A DNA stretch of 20,288 bases. Origin: Hylemonella sp. UBA6679 (GTDB lineage: Bacteria > Pseudomonadota > Gammaproteobacteria > Burkholderiales > Burkholderiaceae_C). The stretch is taken from the NCBI GenBank assembly GCA_002454975.1, contig DKJZ01000093.1, positions 1 to 20,288 of the forward strand, in the 5' to 3' direction. Position numbers and translations under genes: made by a program. Below the pieces are notes generated by a model, which did not search any database, was not told where the DNA came from, and worked only from the letters and a program-made list of their open reading frames with translations. Positions 13,748 to 20,288 of the stretch are shown in pieces (the first letter of the stretch is position 1; each line of letters starts with the position of its first letter).

Positions 13748-14326
13748 ATGGAGATGTTGGTCACAGGCTTGGTGGTGTTTTTGGCGGCCCACTCGGTACG
13801 GATTTTTGCAGACAACTGGCGCACCCACATGCGCGAGATGCTGGGCGACAACGTGTTCAAAGCCGCGTACGCCGTGGTGTCGCTGGTCGGTCTTGGGCTC
13901 ATCATCTGGGGCTTTGGCATGGCACGCGAACAACCCGTGCAACTGTGGTCGCCCCCAGTGGGCATGCGCCACGCTGCTTCCCTGTTAACCCTGGTCTCGT
14001 TTGTTTTCTTGGCAGCCACCTATGTGCCGGGCAACGCCATCAAAGCGCGCCTGGGCCACCCCATGGTGCTGGGCGTGAAGGTCTGGGCTTTGGCGCACCT
14101 CTTGGCCAACGGCACCCTGGCGCATGTGGCGCTGTTTGGCAGTTTTCTGATCTGGTCGGTGCTGTGTTTTCGTGCAGCGCGTCAGCGTGACCGCGCCGAG
14201 GGCGTGTCGCGTCCTGCGGGTAACGGCCGAGCCACAGCGCTGACCGTGGTTGTGGGTGTGCTGGCCTGGGCGGTGTTTGCCTTTGGCCTGCACGGCTGGC
14301 TCATCGGCGTCAAGCCCATGGGCTAA
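13748..14326 (+). CDS. NnrU-family integral membrane protein
   Basis: This 192-residue protein has about five hydrophobic segments and the conserved features of the NnrU family: an early FLAAHSVRIF (about 10-19) and WALAHLLANGTLAHVALFG (about 113-131). NnrU was named for a role in nitric oxide/denitrification metabolism, and the related plant Z-ISO is a haem-dependent zeta-carotene isomerase, so a haem-binding membrane enzyme is possible. The true substrate is unknown here. ATG codons occur at 13745 and 13748; the second has the better spacing to AAGGA (13736-13740). It follows the diguanylate cyclase closely. Its stop codon TAA lies inside the palindrome at 14318-14342. Confidence 0.85.
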   Translation: MEMLVTGLVVFLAAHSVRIFADNWRTHMREMLGDNVFKAAYAVVSLVGLGLIIWGFGMAREQPVQLWSPPVGMRHAASLLTLVSFVFLAATYVPGNAIKARLGHPMVLGVKVWALAHLLANGTLAHVALFGSFLIWSVLCFRAARQRDRAEGVSRPAGNGRATALTVVVGVLAWAVFAFGLHGWLIGVKPMG

Positions 14327-14346
14327 AGCGGCTTTAGCCCATTTTT
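14318..14346 (+). terminator. Terminator palindrome shared by nnrU and pirin ends
   Basis: ATGGGCTAAAG (14318-14328) pairs perfectly with CTTTAGCCCAT (14332-14342) around the loop CGG, and TTTTT follows (14342-14346). This is a good rho-independent terminator for the plus-strand genes. The left arm contains the nnrU stop codon and the right arm, on the minus strand, the pirin stop codon, so both proteins end in Met-Gly. The minus-strand side has no U-tract after the hairpin. Confidence 0.85.
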
Positions 14347-15203
14347 CCGTTGCTAAAGTCTTCCACAGCGGTCATCAGCTCCTCGCGCGTGTTCATCACA
14401 AAGGGGCCGTATTGCACGATGGGTTCGCGCAAGGGCGCGCCCGCAATCAGCAAGGCGCGCACAGCCTCGCCAGTGGCTTGTAGGCGCACTGCCGAGCCGC
14501 TGTTGCTCAAAATGGCCATGTGGCTGCGCGGCACCGTGCTGTGGCCCACCAGCGCTTGGCCTCGGTACACAAACACAAAAGCGTTGTGGGCGGCTGGCAA
14601 GGCGTGTTCAAAGCTTGCGCCGGGTGCCAGGTGCACATCGAGCATGAGGGCTTGCGTGGGGTGCGTCTGGGCATCGCGCAGCACAGCGCCGTTCACGCCT
14701 TGGGTGCTGCCGGCAATCACCCGCACAGTCACCCCTGGCGCGGTCCACTCGGGGATGTCTTGGCTTTGTATGTCGCGGTAGCCCGGCTGGCACAACTTGT
14801 CGCGCGCGGGCAGGTTTAGCCACAGCTGAAAGCCTTCCATCAGCCCCTCTTCTTGCTCGGGCAACTCGCTGTGGGTCAAGCCAAATCCAGCGGTCATCCA
14901 CTGCACGCCGCCGTTTTGCAGCAAGCCTTCGTGCCCCGCGCTGTCTCGGTGGCGCATGCGCCCGGCAATCATGTAGGTCACGGTTTCAAACCCCCGGTGT
15001 GGGTGGTTGGGAAAGCCGCCGATGTAGTCATCAGGGTTGTCGCTGGCAAAGTTGTCGAGCATCAAAAATGGGTCGAGCCGCTGCTGCAAATCTTGGGTCA
15101 GCACGCGCGTGAGTTTGACCCCATCCCCGTCAGAGGTGGCCTGGCCTTTGACCAAGCGCTCCACCTGCCGCATGGCCAAAGCTGCTGTGTTGGCGTTGCT
15201 CAT
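14334..15203 (-). CDS. Pirin-family cupin protein
   Basis: Pirins are two-cupin iron-binding proteins; some act as quercetinases or transcription cofactors, others have no known role. The 289-residue length is normal. The metal-binding set is present in the N-terminal cupin: HPHRGFET with H67 and H69, and GLTHSE with H111 and E113. The C-terminal domain is also present, with GAPLREPIVQYGPFVMNT near the end. The ATG at 15203 overlaps the copZ stop codon as ATGA, so it is translationally coupled behind a copper chaperone. This placement suggests a link with metal or redox stress, but that is inference; it may simply be a general pirin. Confidence 0.92.
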   Translation of the reverse strand: MSNANTAALAMRQVERLVKGQATSDGDGVKLTRVLTQDLQQRLDPFLMLDNFASDNPDDYIGGFPNHPHRGFETVTYMIAGRMRHRDSAGHEGLLQNGGVQWMTAGFGLTHSELPEQEEGLMEGFQLWLNLPARDKLCQPGYRDIQSQDIPEWTAPGVTVRVIAGSTQGVNGAVLRDAQTHPTQALMLDVHLAPGASFEHALPAAHNAFVFVYRGQALVGHSTVPRSHMAILSNSGSAVRLQATGEAVRALLIAGAPLREPIVQYGPFVMNTREELMTAVEDFSNGKMG

Positions 15204-15400
15204 GCCTTGGCCTCGTAACCTTCTTGCACAATGGCTTGTACAAGCGCTGCCACATCAAGCACAGGTGCTTCCACGGTGACACGGTCATGGGTGCGGTCGA
15301 TCACCACCGTGGCCCCGGGTTGAACCCGTGCAATGGCCTGTGAGACGGCTTTCTCGCAATGACCGCAGGTCATGCCGGTGACTTCAAAAGTGTGTTGCAT
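15200..15400 (-). CDS. copZ: Copper chaperone, heavy-metal-associated domain (CopZ-like)
   Basis: This 66-residue protein is a single HMA domain that would bind Cu(I) through the two cysteines of GMTCGHC (C12 and C15) and pass it to the ATPase encoded divergently. The fold is complete (MQHTFEV strand, CEKAVSQAIARVQPGA helix, strands around ATVVIDR and RVTVEAP, ending VQEGYEAKA). There is no signal peptide, so it is cytoplasmic. The gene diverges from copA across a 111-base gap and overlaps pirin by four bases. A GATAAT (complement of 15425-15430) could serve as its -10 element. Mercury or another soft metal cannot be excluded, but copA next door favours copper. Confidence 0.88.
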   Translation of the reverse strand: MQHTFEVTGMTCGHCEKAVSQAIARVQPGATVVIDRTHDRVTVEAPVLDVAALVQAIVQEGYEAKA

Positions 15401-15461
15401 AGGGCGCTTTCGTTCGGAGCCTCAATTATCGAACCTCAGAGCAAAACATACCCGTCTTGTG

Positions 15462-15477
15462 TTTGATCTGTGTCAAA
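15462..15477. promoter_or_regulatory. FNR/ANR-like box in the copZ-copA gap
   Basis: TTTGA-TCTGTG-TCAAA is a perfect inverted repeat. Its core TTGAT-CTGT-GTCAA differs by one base from the FNR/ANR consensus TTGAT-N4-ATCAA. Its centre (15469.5) would be at -41.5 for transcription starting at 15511, one base before the copA ATG, which is the usual activating position for FNR. A weak -10, CACAAT (15501-15506), is nearby. Oxygen-dependent control of copA is inferred. Confidence 0.55.
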
Positions 15478-15511
15478 GCCTGGCTGGGTGCTGTGCGCGC
15501 CACAATAGCGC

Positions 15512-17749
15512 ATGACCGAAGCCAGCCCGATGCCCAGCACCGACCAAGCCTGTTCCCTGGACGTGGGGGTTGGTGGCATGACGTGCGCGTCGTGCGTGGG
15601 GCGCGTGGAGCGTGCCCTCAAAAACGTCCCTGGCGTGTTGGATGCCTCGGTCAACTTGGCCACTGAAACAGCCCGTGTTCGTCTGAGTGCTGCCACGAGC
15701 GGTGAACCAGACGCCGTGACCCGTGCGTTGTTGCACCGCGCCGTGCTCAACGCCGGTTACGAGCCACGCCCAGCTGCGCCCCCCAACGAGCCCGAGCCTT
15801 CGCCTTGGGCCGGCTTTGCGCCCGTGGCTTTGGGTTTGCTGCTGTGCGCCCCCTTGGTGGTGCCCATGCTGGCCATGGCCTGGGGCGCGCACCTCATGCT
15901 GCCCGCCTGGGTGCAAGCCGTGCTGGGCACCTTGGTGCAATTCACCTTGGGCCTGCGGTTTTACCGCGGTGCTTGGCACGCCCTCAAAAACAAAACAGCC
16001 ACCATGGATGTGCTGGTCGCCTTGGGCACCAGCGCTGGCTGGGCGTTGTCGCTGTGGCTGTGGTGGCAGGCCGCACCTGGTGTTGAGCCACACCTCTACT
16101 TTGAAGGCTCGGCGGTGGTCATCACCTTGGTGATGCTGGGCAAGTGGTTGGAGGGCCGCGCCAAACGCCAGATGGGCGCTGCCATTCGCGCCTTGCATGC
16201 CCTCAAGCCCGAGCAGGCCCACTTGCTGCGTGATGGCCTTGAAACCGACATCCCCGCAGCCGACCTGCTCGTGGGCGATGTGGTGAGCATCCGCCCCGGC
16301 GAGCGTTGCCCGGCCGACGGCACGCTGCTGAGCGGGCGCACCCAGATGGACGAGTCCATGCTCACCGGTGAAGCCTTGCCTGTGCCCAAACAGATGGGCG
16401 AAGCGCTCACGGGTGGGGCCATCAACGGCACCGGCCATGTGCACATGACCGTCACGGCCGTGGGTGCGAAAACCGTGCTGGCCCACATCATTGCCTTGGT
16501 GGAAGACGCGCAGGCCGCCAAAGCGCCCATTCAGCGCCTCGTTGACCAAGTGGCGGCAGTGTTTGTGCCCACCGTGTTGTTTTTGGCTGTGGGCACCTTG
16601 ATGGCCTGGTGGCTCACGGGCCACAGCTTTGAGGTGGCCCTCATTCATGCCGTCGCCGTGCTGGTGATTGCCTGCCCCTGCGCCCTGGGCTTGGCCACGC
16701 CGGTGGCCATCATGGCGGGCACCGGTGTGGCGGCCAAGCATGGCCTGCTCATCAAAGACGCGCAGGCCCTGGAGTTGGCCCACAAGGTAGACATGGTGGT
16801 GTTTGACAAAACCGGCACCCTTACCCTGGGTAAGCCGGTGTTGCTGTCGGTGGATGCGGCCCCAGGCTTGTCGCGCGAGGCGGTTTTGGCCGCTGCCGCC
16901 CGGTTGCAGACCGGCAGCGAGCACCCCTTGGCGCGTGCTGTGCTCGCGGCCATGCCAGCAGGCAAGGCGCCGGGCGCTCAGCAGGCGCTGGATGTGCACA
17001 CCGAGCCTGGCTTGGGCCTGCAAGGCACGGTGGGTGCCGACACCTACCGCTTGGGCAGTTGGCGCTGGATGGACGACATGGGCGCAGATGCGCAAGGGCT
17101 GCTGGCCCAGGCGCAAGCGCGCATGCACGAAGGCGCCACGGTCTCTGCGCTGGCGGTGCAAACCGCGCAAGGCTGGCAGGTTCAAGCGGTGCTGGCTTTT
17201 GGCGACGAGCCCAAGCCCGACGCCGCGGCCGCCTTGCAGATGCTGCGCGCGCGTGGCTTGCGTTTGCTCATGCTCTCGGGCGACAACCCGCAGTCTGCGC
17301 AGGCCATGGCACGCCGTTTGGGCCTGGCGCCCGTTGAGGTGCTGGCGGGTGTTTTGCCGGGCGACAAGGCCCGCGAGATCACGCGTCTTAAGGCCGCAGG
17401 CCATGTGGTGGCCATGGTGGGCGATGGCGTGAACGACGCGCCTGCCTTGGCCGCTGCCGATGTGGGTCTGGCCATGGGCCAAGGCACCGATGTGGCCATG
17501 CACGCCGCTGGCATCACCCTCATGCGCGGCGATGTGATGGGCGTGGCCGATGCGCTGGATGTGGCGGGTCGCACCGTGCGCAAAATCCGCCAAAACCTCT
17601 TCTGGGCGTTTGCCTACAACGTGGCGGGCATTCCCTTGGCCGCGCTGGGCCTGCTCAACCCCATGGTGGCCGGTGCGGCCATGGCCATGAGTTCGGTCAG
17701 CGTGATGAGCAACGCCATGCTCTTGCGTCGCTGGCAACCCTCACGCTGA
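15512..17749 (+). CDS. copA: Copper-exporting P1B-type ATPase (CopA-like)
   Basis: The enzyme pumps Cu(I) out of the cytoplasm at the expense of ATP. The 745-residue protein has one N-terminal HMA domain (GGMTCASC, C25 and C28) and about eight TM segments. The TGE actuator motif is in MLTGEALP, and the ion-site CPC is at 388-390. D432 in DKTGT is the phosphorylated residue, SEHPLARAV is the nucleotide-binding HP motif, and GDGVNDAPAL starts at about 637. TM7 AYN and TM8 MSSxS (AMAMSSVSVMSN) mark the Cu(I) class P1B-1. The ATG at 15512 has no Shine-Dalgarno and lies just after a possible promoter, so the message could be leaderless; ATG at 15530 is an alternative. It diverges from copZ. Its 3' end overlaps the RND pump gene by 9 bases on the opposite strand. 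Confidence 0.95.
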   Translation: MTEASPMPSTDQACSLDVGVGGMTCASCVGRVERALKNVPGVLDASVNLATETARVRLSAATSGEPDAVTRALLHRAVLNAGYEPRPAAPPNEPEPSPWAGFAPVALGLLLCAPLVVPMLAMAWGAHLMLPAWVQAVLGTLVQFTLGLRFYRGAWHALKNKTATMDVLVALGTSAGWALSLWLWWQAAPGVEPHLYFEGSAVVITLVMLGKWLEGRAKRQMGAAIRALHALKPEQAHLLRDGLETDIPAADLLVGDVVSIRPGERCPADGTLLSGRTQMDESMLTGEALPVPKQMGEALTGGAINGTGHVHMTVTAVGAKTVLAHIIALVEDAQAAKAPIQRLVDQVAAVFVPTVLFLAVGTLMAWWLTGHSFEVALIHAVAVLVIACPCALGLATPVAIMAGTGVAAKHGLLIKDAQALELAHKVDMVVFDKTGTLTLGKPVLLSVDAAPGLSREAVLAAAARLQTGSEHPLARAVLAAMPAGKAPGAQQALDVHTEPGLGLQGTVGADTYRLGSWRWMDDMGADAQGLLAQAQARMHEGATVSALAVQTAQGWQVQAVLAFGDEPKPDAAAALQMLRARGLRLLMLSGDNPQSAQAMARRLGLAPVEVLAGVLPGDKAREITRLKAAGHVVAMVGDGVNDAPALAAADVGLAMGQGTDVAMHAAGITLMRGDVMGVADALDVAGRTVRKIRQNLFWAFAYNVAGIPLAALGLLNPMVAGAAMAMSSVSVMSNAMLLRRWQPSR

Positions 17750-20288
17750 GTCTTTGTTGCGCAGCTTGGCGTTTTCAAACCAGGCCACGTACAAAACAGG
17801 CAGCACCACCAAGGTCAGCAAGGTGGCGGTGAACAAGCCACCAATCACCACAATGGCCAGCGGCCGCTGCGTTTCGGAGCCGATGTCTTGCGACAAGGCC
17901 ATGGGCAGCAAGCCCAAAGCCGCCAGCATGGCCGTCATCAGCACGGTGCGCAAGCGCTGCATGGACCCCATGCGCGCGGCCTCGAGCACGCTCACGCCCG
18001 AGTTGCGCAGCTGCTGAAACACCGAGAGCATCACCACCCCATTGAGCACAGCTTGCCCTGACAACGCTATAAAACCAATAGCAGCCGACACAGACAGCGG
18101 AATGCCAAACACCCATAAAGCCACAAAACCGCCAATCAACGCCAAGGGAATGTTCACCAAAATCAGCGCGGCTTTTTTGAAGCTGCTGAAGGCATCGAAG
18201 AGCAGCACAAAAATCAGCAGCAAAGAAATCGGCACCACCACCGCCAATCGGGCCATGGCGCGCTCTTGGTTTTCAAACTCGCCCGACCAATTGACCGCGT
18301 AGTTGGGCGGGATGGTCACGTTTTTGGCGATGCGTTTTTTCATGTCGGCCACCACCGAGCCCATGTCGCGGTCGCGGATGAAGACCCCAATGGCCATGGT
18401 GCGCCGCCCACCTTCGCGCGCGATGTTCATCGCGCCGCTGCTCTCGGTGATGGTGGCCACCTGCTTGAGGGTGATGTAGCCCCCATCGGGCGTTGCCACC
18501 ACGGTTTGTGGCAGCTGGTTGAGTTGGCGCTTGTCAGCCGGTAGCCGCACCGTGACGGCAAATTTGCGCTCGCCCTCCCACAGGTAAGTGGCCGCGCGGC
18601 CCGCCAGGGCCGACTCGATCACGTCTTGCACGTCGTTCACATTGAGCCCGTAGCGCGCGGCGCGTTCGCGGTCGATGTCAATCAGCAGCTGCGGCAGTTC
18701 ACCTTGGCGGTCGATCTCGGCGCGGTACACCCCCCGCACTTGCCGGACCTCGCGCTCCATGGCCTGCGCCACATCGCGCAATGTGCTGAGGTCGTCGCCA
18801 GCAATCTTGATGACGATTTGCCCGTCAATTTGCGAGATGGACTCCAGCACGTTGTCGCGGATGGGTTGAGAAAACACTGGCACCAAACCAGGAATGGCGC
18901 TCACAGCGCGTTCCATCTCGGAGATCAGCTGGGTTTTGGTCAAGCCATCTCGCCACTCTTGCGGCGGTTTGATGTCCACAAACACTTCGGCCATGCTGAT
19001 GGTTTTTGGGTCGGTGCCGTCTTCGGGCTGCCCCGCTTTGGAAACGGTGGTGCGCACCTCGGGCACTGTCAGCAGGGCTTGTCGAGCTTGGCGCAGGATG
19101 CGGGTGGCCTCGTCGTTAGACACACTCGATGGCAGGCGCAGGTTGACCCAGATGGTGCCCTCGTTGAGCTCGGGCAAAAACTCCGAGCCCAAGCGCGAGG
19201 CCACCACCATCGACAGGGCAAACATGCTCAAGGCCAAAACCACCACGCGGCGGCGGTGCGCGAGAGCCCAGTTCAGCACCGGGGCGTACAAGCGCTTGGC
19301 TGTGGCAACCAGGCGGTTGTCGCCGTGCGGGAGCTTGCGGCGCAGCATCCAATAGGCCAACAGCGGCACCAGCGTGAGCGAGAAAATCAGCGAGCCCACC
19401 AGCGCAGTGGTCACCGACAGAGCCATGGGCTGGAAGATGCGGCCCTCGTGCCGCTGCAGCGCAAAAATGGGGATGTGCGCAGCGATGATGATGAGCATGG
19501 AAAACAGCGTGGGCCGGCCCACCTCGTTGGCCGCATCAATGATGACTTGGCGCCGCTCGTTCTCCGACATGTCTTCGCGGTTTTTTTCCAGGCGGTGCAT
19601 GATGTTTTCAATCACGATCACCGCGCCGTCGACGATGATGCCGAAGTCCATCGCGCCTAGGGACAGCAGGTTAGCCGGTACCCCCATGATTTTCAAGCCC
19701 ATGAAGGTGGCCAGCAGCGACAAGGGGATGATCACCACCACGGCCAAGCTGGCGCGCAAATTCGACAGAAACAGGTAGAGCACCAAAGACACCAACAGCG
19801 CACCTTCCACCAGGTTTTTAAACACGGTGGAGAGGGTTTTGTCCATCAGCCAGGCGCGGTCGTAGTAGGGCTCAATTTGCACCCCAGCGGGCAAGGTTCG
19901 CTCGTTGAGGTCTTTGATTTTTTCTTTGACGCCTTTGAGCAATTCGCTGGGGTTTTCGCCTTTGCGCATGACCACCATGCCGGTGATCACATCGTCATCT
20001 TGGTCTTGCCCCACCGTACCAAGACGGGGCACGGCGCCTATGGTGATCTTGGCCACATCGCGCATGAGCACAGGTGTGCCGCCGCGGCTGGCCACAACGA
20101 TGCGCCCAATGTCATCGGGCTCGCGCAGCAAGCCCAGTCCGCGGATGGCGTATTGCTGCACGCCTTGGGCCACGTAGCTGCCCCCCGCGTTGGCATTGCC
20201 TTGGCCCAGGGCGTCGTGCAAATCTTGAAAGCTCAGTTTGTAGGCCCGCATTTTGTCCATGTCGGGCTGCACCTCGTACTGCTTGATG
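17741..20288 (-). CDS. HME-family RND heavy-metal efflux pump (CzcA-like), 5' end outside window
   Basis: This is the inner-membrane proton-driven pump of a tripartite metal efflux system. In the window 848 complete residues are readable, from IKQYEVQPDMDKMRAYKLS at the right edge to the TGA at 17741. The protein continues upstream; the GTG at 20272 is an internal Val codon, not a start. TM4 carries DFGIIVDGAVIVIEN (bases 19604-19648), with the two Asp and the Glu of the proton relay. This DFG form is that of divalent-cation pumps such as CzcA/CnrA, whereas CusA-type copper/silver pumps have AIGAMVDAA there. The second porter domain (for example GSEFLPELNEGTIWVNLRLP) and the C-terminal TM bundle ending NAKLRNKDSA are complete. 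The partner membrane-fusion and outer-membrane genes would be upstream, out of view. Zn, Co, Ni or Cd is more likely than Cu, from the motif. Confidence 0.92.
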   Translation of the reverse strand, partial: IKQYEVQPDMDKMRAYKLSFQDLHDALGQGNANAGGSYVAQGVQQYAIRGLGLLREPDDIGRIVVASRGGTPVLMRDVAKITIGAVPRLGTVGQDQDDDVITGMVVMRKGENPSELLKGVKEKIKDLNERTLPAGVQIEPYYDRAWLMDKTLSTVFKNLVEGALLVSLVLYLFLSNLRASLAVVVIIPLSLLATFMGLKIMGVPANLLSLGAMDFGIIVDGAVIVIENIMHRLEKNREDMSENERRQVIIDAANEVGRPTLFSMLIIIAAHIPIFALQRHEGRIFQPMALSVTTALVGSLIFSLTLVPLLAYWMLRRKLPHGDNRLVATAKRLYAPVLNWALAHRRRVVVLALSMFALSMVVASRLGSEFLPELNEGTIWVNLRLPSSVSNDEATRILRQARQALLTVPEVRTTVSKAGQPEDGTDPKTISMAEVFVDIKPPQEWRDGLTKTQLISEMERAVSAIPGLVPVFSQPIRDNVLESISQIDGQIVIKIAGDDLSTLRDVAQAMEREVRQVRGVYRAEIDRQGELPQLLIDIDRERAARYGLNVNDVQDVIESALAGRAATYLWEGERKFAVTVRLPADKRQLNQLPQTVVATPDGGYITLKQVATITESSGAMNIAREGGRRTMAIGVFIRDRDMGSVVADMKKRIAKNVTIPPNYAVNWSGEFENQERAMARLAVVVPISLLLIFVLLFDAFSSFKKAALILVNIPLALIGGFVALWVFGIPLSVSAAIGFIALSGQAVLNGVVMLSVFQQLRNSGVSVLEAARMGSMQRLRTVLMTAMLAALGLLPMALSQDIGSETQRPLAIVVIGGLFTATLLTLVVLPVLYVAWFENAKLRNKDSA

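Noticed and set aside
15473..17737. A 754-codon open frame antisense to copA
   Set aside because: It mirrors copA exactly, is rich in His, Gly and Gln with no domain or plausible start, and is explained by the strong GC bias of copA codons.
18626..19660. A 344-codon open frame on the plus strand inside the RND pump gene
   Set aside because: It is the antisense shadow of a clearly conserved pump gene; its sequence is rich in His and Gln with no motif.
1..20288. Search for CRISPR repeats, tRNA or rRNA genes, transposases, phage or toxin-antitoxin genes
   Set aside because: No regularly spaced repeat, cloverleaf, integrase, transposase or toxin-antitoxin pair was seen by reading the sequence and its frames.

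Overview
The window is the chromosomal replication-origin region of a betaproteobacterium, most likely a member of Burkholderiales close to Comamonadaceae (Rhodoferax/Limnohabitans/Polaromonas-like). The reasons are the gene order mnmE-yidC-yidD-rnpA-rpmH | dnaA-dnaN-gyrB, the sequence style of YidC and DnaA, and a second-type infA with a C-terminal tail outside a ribosomal operon. The genus is inference from recalled family sequences, not a database result. No tRNA, rRNA, CRISPR array, transposase or phage gene was seen.

Left arm (1-3406, minus strand): rpmH, rnpA, yidD, yidC and the N-terminal part of mnmE run leftward, away from the origin. rnpA/yidD and yidD/yidC each overlap by an ATGA, so RNase P protein, the membrane-insertion helper and the insertase look translationally coupled. 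A strong promoter (TTGTCA-N17-GATAAT) lies upstream of rpmH. Three consecutive stem-loops separate yidC from mnmE.

Origin and replication genes (3407-9018, plus strand): dnaA, dnaN and gyrB run rightward. DnaA boxes lie on both sides of dnaA. The dnaA-dnaN gap also carries four consecutive CTA triplets (DnaA-trio-like) next to an AT-rich stretch, the best candidate for the unwinding site. A textbook terminator follows gyrB.

Accessory signalling block (9098-14346): a NarL-type response regulator and a six-TM hybrid histidine kinase form an operon. A short free-standing ModE-like winged-helix protein follows. Convergent to it is infA (second type), with hairpins on both sides. Then come a soluble diguanylate cyclase and a NnrU-like membrane protein 11-14 bp behind it. 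The block ends in a perfect palindrome that holds the stop codons of both nnrU (plus) and pirin (minus).

Metal block (14334-20288): copZ (copper chaperone) and a pirin-like gene overlap by ATGA on the minus strand. Diverging from copZ is copA, a P1B-1 copper ATPase. The copZ-copA gap contains an FNR/ANR-like box, and copA may be leaderless. copA converges with, and overlaps by 9 bp, a large HME-RND efflux pump gene whose TM4 motif is the divalent-cation (CzcA/CnrA) type rather than the CusA type; its 5' end is outside the window.

Most of the window is ordinary, conserved core genome. The most interesting points are the trio-like origin element, the shared stop-codon palindrome, the FNR-like box with a possible leaderless copA, the pirin-copZ coupling, the truncated ModE-like regulator, and the stem-loop clusters near yidC and infA.
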